DNA from: Micromonospora carbonacea | Lineage (GTDB): Bacteria > Actinomycetota > Actinomycetes > Mycobacteriales > Micromonosporaceae | Direction: 5' to 3' | NCBI RefSeq assembly: GCF_014205165.1 | Contig: NZ_JACHMZ010000001.1 | Span: 4,570,501-4,634,500, forward strand | Length of the DNA stretch: 64,000 nt | Shown here: positions 1 to 37,300 of the stretch, one piece after another | How the letters are laid out: every line of letters starts with the position of its first letter | Numbering within the stretch: position 1 is the first letter of the stretch | Made by a program: the position numbers and the translations under genes | Notes under the pieces: generated by a model | Seen by the model: the letters and a program-made list of their open reading frames with translations, nothing else | Databases searched by the model: none | What the model was told of the DNA's origin: nothing

Positions 1-3000
1 AAGGCGGGGTCGAACTCGCCGGCCCCGGCGACGAAGCCGCCCTCCCGCACGTAGCTGGTGCCGAGGTGCTCGGGGTCGGGGTGGTACAGCTCGGCGATGT
101 TCCAGCCGCGCTCGCCGGGCATCAGGGTCATCGCGTCGGTGCCGGTGGCGAGGAGGTCCCAGAGCTGCTCCGGTGAGCTGACCCCGCCGGGGAACCGGCA
201 GCTCATCGCGACGATGGCGACGGGCTCGCGGTGGGTGTCGGTGCCGGCGGCGACGACGTCGCCGGGGGTGTCGCCGGGTAGCCGGTTGGTCAGCCCGTGC
301 AGGTGGGCGGCCAGCTCGGCGACGGTGGGGTGGTCGAACACGAGGGTGGCGGGCAGGGTCGTGCCCGTCTCGGCGGTGAGCCGGTTGCGCAGCTCGACGG
401 CGGTGAGCGAGTCGAAGCCGAGGTCGCGGAAGGCGCGGTCGGGCAGCGGCCGCCCGGCCGGGTAGCCGAGCACCGCGGCGGCCTGGGTGCGCACCAGCTC
501 GGTGAGCTGCGCCAGGGACCGGCCGACGACGACGGCCCGGACGGGGCCGCTCGCCACGGCGGGCACCCCGGGCAGGGCAGAGATCAGCGGGTTCGGCCGC
601 CCCCAGGACGCGGCGAGGCGTCCCCAGTCGACGTCGGCGACGGTGACGGCCGGCCCGGCGGCGTTGACGACCCGGCCGAGGGCGGTGACGGCCTCGGCGG
701 CGGGCAGCGGGTTGATGCCGCCCCGGGTGAGCCGGGCGGTGAGCGCGGCGGTGGTGGCGGCCATCCCGTCGGCGGCCCACGCGCCCCAGGCGACGGCGGT
801 GGCGGGCAGCCCCTGGGCGTGCCGCCACGCGGCGAACGCGTCGAGGTAGGCGTTGGCCGCCGCGTAGTTGCCCTGCCCGGCGCTGCCGACGACCCCGGCG
901 AGGGAGGAGAACAGCACGAACGCGTCGAGGTCCCGGCCGGCGGTGGCGTCGTGCAGCACCCGGGCGGCGGTGGCCTTGCCGGCGAGGACGGCCTGCATCC
1001 GGTCGAGGTCGAGGCCGTCGAGGACGCCGTCGTCGACGATCCCGGCGGTGTGCACGACTGCGGTGAGCGCGGGCAGCCCGGCGACGAGCGCGGCGACCGC
1101 CTCGCGGTCGGTGACGTCGCAGGCGACGACCCGCACCGCCCCGGCCCCGCCCAGCTCCTCGACCAGCCCGTCGGCACCGGGAGCGTCCGGGCCACGCCGG
1201 GAGGCCAGCACCACCTCGGCCGCCCCGTTGGCCAGCAACCAGCGGGCGGTGTGCCGACCCAACGCGCCCGTGCCACCGGTGACCAGCACCGTCCCCGACG
1301 GCCGCCACCCCGAACCGACCGGCGCGGCGGCCGGCACCAGCCGTCGGCCGAGGACGCCCTGCGGGCGGATCGCCACCTGGTCGTGGCCGGCGTCGGCGAG
1401 GACGGCGAGCAGGGCGTCCCCGCTCGCCCGGTCGAGCCGGTCGTCGCCGCTGTCGCTGCCGCTGCCGGGCAGGTCGACGCCGCTGCCAGTGGCGGGCAGG
1501 TCGACGAGGCCGCCCCAGCGGTCGGGCTGTTCGAGGGCGATCACCCGCCCGAGGCCCCAGGCGGCCGCGGCCGACGGGTCGGCGACGCGCTCGCCGCCGC
1601 CGACGGAGACCGCCCCCCGGGTGAGGCACCACAGCCGGCCGGGCAGTCCGGTGTCGGCGAGCGCCTGGGCGAGGGTGAGCAGGAGCGCGGTGCCGGTGGG
1701 CACGGCGGGGGCGTCCGGCAGCGGCACGTCCCGCTCGGGCAGCAGGCAGACCACCCCGGCCCACCCCGTCTCCCCGCCCGCGCTGCCCGGCTCCCCGAGC
1801 CGCCGCAGCGCGTCCCCCAGCTCGCCCCGCCCGACCCCACCGCCGACGCCGAGCACCTCGACCCGCGCCCCACCCCGGCGCAGCGCCGCCACCACCCCGC
1901 GATCTTGCAGTTCCAGCCCCGACAAAAGCCTCGTTCCGCCCGTTTCGGGGGCCGCAAGTGCAAGATCGGCGGGGTGGATGGGGGTGACGACCAGCCAGCG
2001 GCCCGGCCGGGGCGCGGCCGGGGCGGGGTGGACGGGGTGCCAGGCGACGCGGTACGTCCAGGCGTCCAGCGTCGCGTCGCGCTGGCGGGCCCGCCGCCAC
2101 GACGACAGCACCGGTACGGCGGGGGCGAGCGCCTCGATCGCGGCGGGATCGTCCTGCACGGCCAGGTGGGACGCCACCTCGGTCAGGTCGCCCCGCTCGA
2201 CGGCGGCCCAGAAGTCGCCCTCGGATCCGGCGGCGTGGACCGCCTGCGCGGCGGCGACCGCGGCGGCCTCGGGCCAGTACCGCTCCCGCTGGAACGCGTA
2301 CGTGGGCAGGTCCACCCGGGACGCGCCGGTGTCGGCGAACCACGGCCGCCACCCCACCGACACCCCGTTGACGTGCAGCTCCGCCAGCGCGGCCAGCAGA
2401 GCCGGCACCTCCGGCCGATCCCGACGCTGGGCAGCCACCGCGACCACGGAAGCCTCGGGCAGCGCCTCGGCCGTCAACGCCGTCAACACGCTCTGCGGAC
2501 CCACCTCCAGGAACGTGTCCACCCCCGCCGACCGCAACGCCGCCACCCCATCGGCGAACCGCACCGCCTCCCGCACATGCCGCACCCAGTAGTCGACACT
2601 GCGAATCTCGTCGGGATCGGCCAGCGCCCCGGTCACGTTCGACACGACGGGCAACTCGGGCGCGGCGAACGTCAGCCGCGACAGCACCGCCCGGAACTTC
2701 TCCAGCATCGGCTCCATCAGCGGGCTGTGGAACGCGTGACTCACCGCCAACCGACGCGTCCGCACCCCCCGACCCCGCCACGCCTGCTCCACCTGGTCCA
2801 GGGCGTCCACCGCACCCGACACGACAACAGAAGTCGGGCCGTTCACCGCCGCGATGCCCACCCGATCGGACAACCCGTCCAACGACGCCAGCACCTCGGC
2901 CTCGGCCGCGGCCACCGCCAACATCCCGCCACCGGCCGGCAACGCCTGCATCAGGCGACCCCGCGCCACCACCAACGCACACGCATGCTCCAGCGACAAC

Positions 3001-5009
3001 ACCCCCGCCACATACGCCGCGACGATCTCACCAACCGAATGCCCACCCACAAAGTCCGGCACCACACCGAACGACTCCACCAGGCGGAACAGGGCCACCT
3101 CGACCGCGAACAACCCCGCCTGCGTGAACACCGTCGAATCCAGCAGCGCCACCTCGGCGCAACCCTCCGAAGCGAACAGCACCGACTTCAACGGCTGCGG
3201 CAGCCCACGGTCCAGATGCCCACACACCTCGTCCAACACCGACGCGAACACCGGGAACGCCGCGGACAACTCCCGACCCATGCCGGGGCGTTGCGCCCCC
3301 TGACCGGAGAAGAGCACGGCGAGCTGGCCGCGCGAGGTGGCCGTACCGGACAGGACGTTGCCGGCCGGGGTGCCGGCGGCGAGGGCGCGCAGCCCGGCGA
3401 GGAGGTCCTCGCGGCCCGTCGCCGCGACCACCGCGCGGCTGTCCAGGGCGGCGCGGGCGGTGACCGACGACCACGCCACGTCCACGGGACGCACGTCGGC
3501 GTCGGCGTCCAGCCAGGCCGCCCAGCGGCCCGCCTGCACGGCGAGGGCGGCGTCGGTGCGGGCGGACAGCAGCACCGGCACGGCGGGCAGCGCCCGCCCG
3601 GGTGCGACGGCCTCGGCGGTGGCCTCGGGCTCGGGGGCCTGCTCGATGATGGTGTGCGCGTTGGTGCCGGAGACGCCGAACGACGACACGGCGGCCCGGC
3701 GGGGCCGGTCCACGGCCGGCCACGGCCGCGCCTCGGTGGCGAGTTCCACGGCGCCGGCCGACCAGTCGATGTGCTGCGACGGCGCGTCGACGTGCAGGGT
3801 GGGCGGCACGACGCCGTGCCGGATGGCCTGCACCATCTTGATCACCCCGGCGACGCCGGCGGCGGCCTGGGTGTGGCCGATGTTCGACTTGACCGACCCC
3901 AGCAGCAGCGGCGTGTCCCGCCCCTGCCCGTACGTGGCGAGCAGCGCCTGCGCCTCGATCGGGTCGCCGAGCCGGGTGCCGGTGCCGTGCGCCTCCACGA
4001 CGTCCACGTCCACCGGCGACAGGCGCGCCGAGGCGAGGGCGTGGCGGATGACGCGCACCTGGGAGGGGCCGTGCGGGGCGGACAGGCCGTTGGACGCGCC
4101 GTCGGAGTTGACGGCGCTGCCCCGCACGACGGCGAGGATCGGGTAGCCGTGGCGTTGGGCGTCGGAGAGCCGGGCGAGCAGCAGCATGCCGACGCCCTCG
4201 GACCAGGAGGTGCCGTCGGCGGCGGCGGCGAACGCCTTGCACCGGCCGTCGGCGGCCAGCCCGCGCTGCCGGCTGAAGCCGACGAAGACCGCCGGGGTGG
4301 GCATGACGGTGACGCCGCCGGCCAGGGCCAGCTCGCAGTCGCCGTTGCGCAGCCCCTGGGCGGCGAGGTGGATCGCGACGAGCGACGACGAGCAGGCGGT
4401 GTCGACGGTGACGGCCGGCCCCTCCAGGCCGAGCGTGTACGCGACACGGCCGGAGATGACGCTTGTCGCGTTGCCGGTGAGCAGGTGCCCCTCGCCGTTC
4501 TCGGCCTGCGCCATGATCCCGTCGTAGCCGTGCGAGGCCGCGCCGACGAACACGCCGGTGCGGCTGCCCCGCATGGTCGCCACGGGCAGGCCGGCCCGCT
4601 CGAACGACTCCCACGCGGTCTCCAGCAGCAGCCGCTGCTGCGGGTCCATGGCGAGGGCCTCGCGGGGGCTGATGCCGAACAGGTCGGCGTCGAAGTCGGC
4701 GGCGTCGTAGACGAAGCCGCCCGCGGAGACGTAGCTGGTGCCGGGGTGGTCGGGGTCGGGGTGGAACAGCCGGTCGAGGTCCCAGCCCCGGTCGGCGGGG
4801 AACGGGCCGATGCCGTCCCCGCCGTCGCGGACGAGATCCCAGAGCTGCTCGGGCGAGGCGACGCCGCCGGGGTAGCGGCAGCTCATCGCGACGATGGCGA
4901 TGGGTTCGCCGTCGCGGGCCTCCAGCTCCCGCAGCCGACGCCGGGTGCGCCGCAGCTCCGAGGTCGTACGCTTCAGGTACTCGACGTACTTCTCGTCCTC
5001 GTTGCTCAC
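1..5009 (-). CDS. Type I modular polyketide synthase, C-terminal part beyond window (KS-AT-KR-ACP-KS...)
   Basis: Cytoplasmic assembly-line PKS that extends a polyketide on its ACP. The frame is open from GTG 5009 to the left edge with no stop. The start is supported by GAGGTGGG upstream and by the docking coiled coil it begins ([18 protein letters not shown]). Domains by residue: docking 1-35; KS 36-460 (Cys206 in TACSSS); AT about 560-850 (GHSVGE Ser658, HAFH motif, so malonyl-CoA predicted); KR about 1100-1450 with a VDD in place of LDD (B-type) and intact SS...Y (Tyr1382); ACP (GFDSL, Ser1537); then the start of a second KS at about 1590. No DH or ER lies between AT and KR, so the module should leave a hydroxyl. 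The KR structural half carries an in-frame repeat insertion (1900-1968). It follows the upstream PKS by 43 bp, so it is the same operon. Confidence 0.95.
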   Translation of the reverse strand, partial: MSNEDEKYVEYLKRTTSELRRTRRRLRELEARDGEPIAIVAMSCRYPGGVASPEQLWDLVRDGGDGIGPFPADRGWDLDRLFHPDPDHPGTSYVSAGGFVYDAADFDADLFGISPREALAMDPQQRLLLETAWESFERAGLPVATMRGSRTGVFVGAASHGYDGIMAQAENGEGHLLTGNATSVISGRVAYTLGLEGPAVTVDTACSSSLVAIHLAAQGLRNGDCELALAGGVTVMPTPAVFVGFSRQRGLAADGRCKAFAAAADGTSWSEGVGMLLLARLSDAQRHGYPILAVVRGSAVNSDGASNGLSAPHGPSQVRVIRHALASARLSPVDVDVVEAHGTGTRLGDPIEAQALLATYGQGRDTPLLLGSVKSNIGHTQAAAGVAGVIKMVQAIRHGVVPPTLHVDAPSQHIDWSAGAVELATEARPWPAVDRPRRAAVSSFGVSGTNAHTIIEQAPEPEATAEAVAPGRALPAVPVLLSARTDAALAVQAGRWAAWLDADADVRPVDVAWSSVTARAALDSRAVVAATGREDLLAGLRALAAGTPAGNVLSGTATSRGQLAVLFSGQGAQRPGMGRELSAAFPVFASVLDEVCGHLDRGLPQPLKSVLFASEGCAEVALLDSTVFTQAGLFAVEVALFRLVESFGVVPDFVGGHSVGEIVAAYVAGVLSLEHACALVVARGRLMQALPAGGGMLAVAAAEAEVLASLDGLSDRVGIAAVNGPTSVVVSGAVDALDQVEQAWRGRGVRTRRLAVSHAFHSPLMEPMLEKFRAVLSRLTFAAPELPVVSNVTGALADPDEIRSVDYWVRHVREAVRFADGVAALRSAGVDTFLEVGPQSVLTALTAEALPEASVVAVAAQRRDRPEVPALLAALAELHVNGVSVGWRPWFADTGASRVDLPTYAFQRERYWPEAAAVAAAQAVHAAGSEGDFWAAVERGDLTEVASHLAVQDDPAAIEALAPAVPVLSSWRRARQRDATLDAWTYRVAWHPVHPAPAAPRPGRWLVVTPIHPADLALAAPETGGTRLLSGLELQDRGVVAALRRGGARVEVLGVGGGVGRGELGDALRRLGEPGSAGGETGWAGVVCLLPERDVPLPDAPAVPTGTALLLTLAQALADTGLPGRLWCLTRGAVSVGGGERVADPSAAAAWGLGRVIALEQPDRWGGLVDLPATGSGVDLPGSGSDSGDDRLDRASGDALLAVLADAGHDQVAIRPQGVLGRRLVPAAAPVGSGWRPSGTVLVTGGTGALGRHTARWLLANGAAEVVLASRRGPDAPGADGLVEELGGAGAVRVVACDVTDREAVAALVAGLPALTAVVHTAGIVDDGVLDGLDLDRMQAVLAGKATAARVLHDATAGRDLDAFVLFSSLAGVVGSAGQGNYAAANAYLDAFAAWRHAQGLPATAVAWGAWAADGMAATTAALTARLTRGGINPLPAAEAVTALGRVVNAAGPAVTVADVDWGRLAASWGRPNPLISALPGVPAVASGPVRAVVVGRSLAQLTELVRTQAAAVLGYPAGRPLPDRAFRDLGFDSLTAVELRNRLTAETGTTLPATLVFDHPTVAELAAHLHGLTNRLPGDTPGDVVAAGTDTHREPVAIVAMSCRFPGGVSSPEQLWDLLATGTDAMTLMPGERGWNIAELYHPDPEHLGTSYVREGGFVAGAGEFDPA
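1900..1968. repeat. 69-bp inverted-repeat element inserted in frame in the PKS
   Basis: Perfect 10-bp terminal inverted repeats, CGATCTTGCA (1900-1909) and TGCAAGATCG (1959-1968), bound an interior of lower G+C than its surroundings. The length is a multiple of three, so the PKS frame stays open. The related KR of the right-edge PKS (about 63.2 kb) has roughly 20 fewer residues between WLVVT and the following helix. The insertion adds the [14 protein letters not shown] part of the linker. From memory, GATCTTGCA-type palindromic repeats are scattered through Micromonospora and Salinispora genomes; that family link is unverified. Confidence 0.75.
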
Positions 5010-5052
5010 CGTGGACCCACCTCACTCGGCATGCCGTGGTCGTTGCGGCTGG

Positions 5053-16308
<11,256 letters not shown>

Positions 16309-16353
16309 GGTTGATCTCGCTCCCTCGTGTGGCACCGGTACGTGTCGCGTGAC

Positions 16354-31344
<14,991 letters not shown>

Positions 31345-31386
31345 CGGGCCACTCCGTATCGGGATCAGACGTCCGGGACATCCGGG

Positions 31387-34300
31387 TCAGGCCGTTCCGA
31401 GCTCGTCGTCGAGCAGGTGGAAGATCTCCTCCGCGGTGGCGGAGGCGAGCCCGCCGTCGCCGGCGCTGTCGGCGGCGGCGTCGGCCTCGGTGTGCGTCCA
31501 CGCCGACAGCAGCTCCCGCAGCCGGTCGGCGACGGCGGCGCGGTCGGTGTCGTCGGCGGCGACGGCCCCCATGACCGTCTCCAGCTTGCTCAGCTCGCCG
31601 AGCACCGACAGCGCGGACGTGCTGCGCTCGGCGAGCAGCGCGCCCCGCAGGTAGCCGACGAGGGCGGTGGTGGTGGGCCGGTCGTAGACGAGGGTCGACG
31701 GCAGCCGCAGCCCGGTGGCGGCGGTGAGCCGGTTGCGGAACTCCACCGCCGTCAGCGAGTCGAAGCCCAGCTCCACGAAGCCCTTGTCGGCGTCGATGTC
31801 GCGCAGCGACGCGTAGCCGAGGACCGCCGCCGCGTGGGTGCGGACCAGGTCGGACAGCACCCGGTCGCGCTCGGCCTCTCCGGTGGCGGCGAGGGTGTCG
31901 CGCAGCGCCGCCGCCGCGTCGGCGGCCGGTGCCGCCGCCGGTGCCGCCGCGCCGGCCGGGCGGACCAGGCCGTGCAGCAGCCGGGGCAGCACCGGCCCGA
32001 GCCGCCCGAGCACCCCCAGGTCCAGGGCGACGGGCACGACCACCGGGCCGGCGTGGCGCAGCCCCTCGGTGAACAGCTCCATGCCCTCGTCGGCGTCGAG
32101 GGGGCGGAAGCCGCCCCGGCTCATCCGCCGCTCGTCGACGTGGCCGGGCCGCCCGCCGGGCAGGTCGGGGTTGGCCCACGGCCCCCACGCCATCGACGTG
32201 ACGGTGAGCCCCCGCGCGCGCCGGTGGTGGGCGAGCGCGTCGAGGAAGGCGTTCGCGGCGGCGTGGTTGGCCTGCCCGGGGCCGCCGAACAGCCCGGACG
32301 CCGACGAGAACAGCACGAACGCGGCGAGGTCCAGCTTCTCGGTCAGCTCGTGCAGGTGCCAGGCGGCGTCGACCTTCGGCCCGAGGACGGCGTCGAAGCG
32401 GGCCGGGGTGAGCGCCGGCAGCACCCCGTCGTCGAGGACCCCGGCGGCGTGCACGACGCCGACGAGGGGCCGGTCGGCGGGGATCTCGTCGAGCAGCACG
32501 GCGAGCGCGTCGCGGTCGGTGACGTCGGCGGCGACCACCTGCGCGGCCACGCCGAGGCCGGTCAGCTCGGCGACGAGGTCCGCCGCGCCGGGGGCGTCGG
32601 GGCCGCTGCGGCTGGCCAGCAGCAGCCCGCGTACCCCGTGCCGGGTGGCCAGGTGCCGGGCGACGAGCCGGCCGAGCGCGCCGGTCGCGCCGGTGACCAG
32701 GACGGTGCCGGCGGACAGGTCGGGGGCCGCCGCCTCGGCCGGCGGCGGGCCGAGCCGGGCCAGCCGGGGCGCGCGGAGCTGCCCGGCGCGGACGGCAAGC
32801 TGCGGCTCCCCGGTGGCCAGGGCCGCCGGCAGCGCCGCCGCCGACCGGGGGTCGTCGTCCAGGTCGAGCAGGACGATCCGGCCCGGGTGCTCCGACTGGG
32901 CGGAGCGCACCAGGCCCCACACGGTGGCGGCGGGCAGGTCGGTGAGCTGGTCGTCGGCGGCGACGGCGACCGCGCCCCGGGTGACCACGACGAGCCGGAC
33001 CGGTTCCAGCTCCGGCCGGGCCAGCCAGTCCTGGGCCAGGGCGAGGGCCTCGTGGGCGGCCAGGTGCGCGGCCCGCGCCGGGCTCGGCTCGTCGGCGCGC
33101 TGCCCGGTCACGGCGGCGAGCACCGCGTCGGGCCGGGCTGCGCCGCCGGCCACGGCCGCGACCAGGTCGTACAGGCTCGGGTACGCGTCGACGCCCGGCC
33201 ACCCGTCGCTGCCCCCGAAGACTTCGACGCCCGACCACCCGTCGCCGAGCGCGGCGAGGGCGGCGGGCCGGGCGGCGGCCGGTTCCGGGGTGACCCAGTC
33301 GAGGCGGTACAGGGACCGGTTGGCGGTGCGGCGGGCGGCGCTGAGCTGGTCGGCGGTGATCGGCCGCAGCACGAGGGCGTCGAGGGAGGCGACGGGCACG
33401 CCGCCGGTGTCGGTGACGGTGGCCGCCACCGACCCGTCGGCGGCGGTGAGGCGCACGCGCAGTTCCCGGGCCCGGGTGGGCGCGATCGCCACCCCGGTCC
33501 AGGAGAACGGCAGCCCCGGCTGCACGCCGCTGCCGGTGCTGTCCCCGTCGGCCTCGCTGCCGTCGCCGTCGGCCCCGGCCCCGCTGTGGGCGCTGTCGGG
33601 CTGGCTGCCGGTGCCGGCAAGGGCGCTCGCGCCGATGGCGTGCAGGGCGGCGTCGAGCAGGGCCGGGTGCACGGTGAACGGGGCCGCGTCGCCGGGCGCG
33701 TCGGCGTCGAGGGCGACCTCGGCGAGGATGTCGTCGCCGTGCCGCCAGGCGGCGCGCAGCGCCCGGAACACCGGGCCGTAGTGGTAGCCCTGTTCGGCGA
33801 GGTGCGGATACAACGCGTCGAGGGCGATCGGCTCCGCCCCGGGCGGGGGCCACGCGGCGGCCGGTGCGACGGTCACCGGCCGGGTGGGGGCGAGCAGGCC
33901 GTGGGCGTGCCGCTGCCACTGCCGGCCGGCCGCCCCGGGCTGGTCGCCGCCGTCTGCGGCGGACGGGTGGGCCTCGCCGACACACGAGTGGACGGAGACG
34001 GGCCGCAGGCCGTCCTCGCCGGCCGCACCGACGCGGACCCGCAGGTCGACGCTCCCCTCCTCCGGCACGGCGAGCGGTGCCTCCAGGACCAGCTCGGTCA
34101 CGTGGGCGGCGTCGAGTGGCCGGCCGCTGAAGGAGGCCAGCTCGACCAGCGCGGTGCCGGGCAGCAGGACGGTGCCGAGCACGGCGTGGTCGGCGAGCCA
34201 CGGGTGGGTGGCCAGGGAGATCCGGCCGGTGAGCAGCAGGCCCTCGTCGCCCGGCAGGTCGGCCACCGCGCTGAGCAGCGGGTGGTCGGCGGCGTCGAGG

Positions 34301-37300
34301 CCGACCGCCGGCAGCCCGGCCCGGCTCGCGCCGCTGCCCTGCAACCAGTAGCGGTCCCGCGCGAACGGGTAGGTGGGCAGGTCGACGGTGCCGGCCTCGT
34401 CGAGGACCTTCGTCAGGTCGACGGGCAGGCCGATCGCGTGCGCGGCGGCCAGGTTGGTCAGCAGCCGCGTCGGGTCGTCGTCACCGCGGCGCAGGCTACC
34501 GATCGTGTGGCCGGTGACCCCGGCGTCGTCGAGGATCGCCGTCACCGGCATCGTCAACACCGGATGCGGGCTGATCTCCACGAACGTCGTGTGCCCGGCC
34601 ACCACGGCCACCCGCACGGCCGCGTCGAACTGCACCGTCTGCCGCAGGTTGTCATACCAGTAGTCCGCCGTCATGCTCCCCGGGTCCACCCAGTCACCCG
34701 TCAACGTCGACACCAGCCGAACCCGACCCGGCTGCGGGCTCACGTCGGCCAGGTCCGCGCGGAGGCGTTCGGCGACGTCCTGCACCGACGGGGAGTGCGA
34801 GGCGTAGTCCACCGGAATCAACCGCGCCCGGATCCCCTCGGCCTGGCACGCCTGCACCAGGTCCGCGACCGGCTGCGGCGGACCCGACACCACCACCGTC
34901 GCCGGACCGTTCACGGCGGCGACGCCCACGCCCGGGAACTGCGCGAGGCGTGCGGTCACCGCGACGGCGGACAGGTCAACCGACGCCATCGCACCAGTCC
35001 CCCGCAACACGGCCAGGGCCCGCGACCGCAGAGCGACGGTCTTCGCCGCGTCGTCGAGGGACAGGATCCCCGCGACGCAGGCGGCACCGATCTCGCCCTG
35101 CGAGTGGCCGACCACCGCCTGCGGGGACACGCCCGCGTGTTCCCACACCGCCGCGAGGGCGACGCCGACGGCCCACAGGACCGGCTGCACCACCTCGACC
35201 CGCTCCAACCACGACTCGTCATCCCCGGTCAACACGGAGACAAGGTCGACGTCCAGGAACGGAGCCAGGGCCCGCTGACACTCCGCCAACCGCGCGTCGA
35301 ACACCGGAGTACGACCCACCAGACCGGCCGCCATGCGCGCCGACTGCGCACCCTGCCCCGGGAACACGAACACCGGACCCACACCGTGACCAGACGCCAC
35401 ACCGGACACCACATTGCCCGCCGGCAGACCGGACGCCAGAGCATCCAGCCCCGACAGCAACTCCTCCACACCCGAGCCGACCACCGACGCCCGCTGATCG
35501 AACGTGGCGCGCGTGGTGGCGAGGGACCAGGCCAGCGCGGCAGGGTCCAGGGCGTCGCGGTCGCGTACGTGAGTGGCCAGCCGGGCGGCCTGGTCGCGCA
35601 GCGCCGCCGCCGACCGCGCCGACACCGGCCAGACGAGGACGTCCGCGTCGACCAGCCCCGGCGCGGGGTCCGCGACCGGGGCGTCGGCGGGTTCCTCCGG
35701 CTGCTCGACGATGACGTGGGCGTTGGTGCCGGACATCCCGAACGACGACACCGCCGCCCGACGGGGCCGGTCCACCACCGGCCACGGCCGCGCCTCCGTC
35801 ACCAGGTCCACCGCACCCGCAGACCAGTCGATGTGCGGCGACGGCTCGTCCACATGCAACGACGCCGGCACCACACCGTGCCGCATCGCCTGCACCACCT
35901 TGATCACACCCGCCACACCCGCCGCCGCCTGCGCATGACCGATGTTCGACTTGACCGACCCCAACAACAGCGGCCGGTCACCGGGACGGTCCTGCCCATA
36001 CGTCGCCAGCAACGCCTGCGCCTCGATCGGATCACCCAGCGTCGTGCCCGTCCCGTGCGCCTCCACCACGTCCACGTCCGACGTGGACAACCGCGCGTTC
36101 GCCAGGGCCTGCCGGATCACCCGCTGCTGCGACGGACCGTTCGGCGCAGTCAACCCGTTCGACGCACCGTCCTGGTTCACGGCGCTGCCGCGCACCACGG
36201 CGAGGACCCGGTGCCCGTTGCGGCGGGCGTCGGAGAGCCGTTCGACGAGGAGCATGCCGACGCCCTCGGACCAGCCCGTCCCGTCGGCCGACGCCGCGAA
36301 CGACTTGCACCGGCCGTCGGCGGCAAGGCCCTGCTGGCGGGAGAACTCGGCGAACGTGCCGGGGGTGGCCATCACGGTGACGCCGCCGGCCAGGGCCAGG
36401 TCGCATTCGCCCCGGCGCAGCGCCTCGCCGGCGAGGTGCAGCGCGACCAGCGACGACGAGCAGGCCGTGTCGACGGTGACGGCGGGCCCTTCGAGGCCGA
36501 GCGTGTACGCGACGCGACCGGAGATGATGCTGTGCGCGGCGCCGGTCATCAGGTAGCCCTCGGTGCCCTCGGGCACCTCGGTGAGCCCCGTCCCGTAGCC
36601 GGAGGTGGACGCGCCGACGAAGACGCCGGTGCGGCTGCCCTTGAGGCTGCCGGGGTCGAGCCCGGCGCGTTCCAGAACCTCCCAGGACGCCTCCAGGGTG
36701 AGCCGCTGCTGCGGGTCCATGGCGAGGGCCTCGCGCGGCGAGATGCCGAAGAACGCGGGGTCGAAGGCGGGGACGTCGTAGAGGAAGCCGCCGGCCGGGG
36801 CGTATCCGCTGTCCGGGGTGGTGGTGGCCCAGCCCCGGTCGGTGGGAAAGTCGCCGATGGCGTCGACGCCGTCGGCGACGAGCCGCCACAGCTCCTCGGG
36901 GCTGCGGGCGTCGCCGGGGTAGCGGCAGGCCATGCCGACGATGGCGACGGGTTCGTCGGTGCCCACGGCGACACGGGCCTCGGCGGTCGGGGCTGCGGTG
37001 GTGCCGAACGCGGTCTCGCGCAGGTGCCGGGCCAGGTCGGCGGGGGTCGGGTGGTCGAAGACGAGGGTGGACGGCAGGCGCAGCCCGGTGACCTCGGTGA
37101 GCCGGGTACGCAGGTCCACGGCGGTGAGTGAGTCGAAGCCGAGGTCGGCGAACGGCCGGCCGCGCAGGTCGTCGGCGGTGGCGTGGCCGAGGACGCGGGC
37201 GGTCTGCGCGTTGACGATGCCGAGCAGTTCGCGTTCCTGCTCGGCCTCGGGCAGGTCGGCGAGGTGGCGCAGGGCGTCGGCGACGCCGGCCGGCGCGGCG

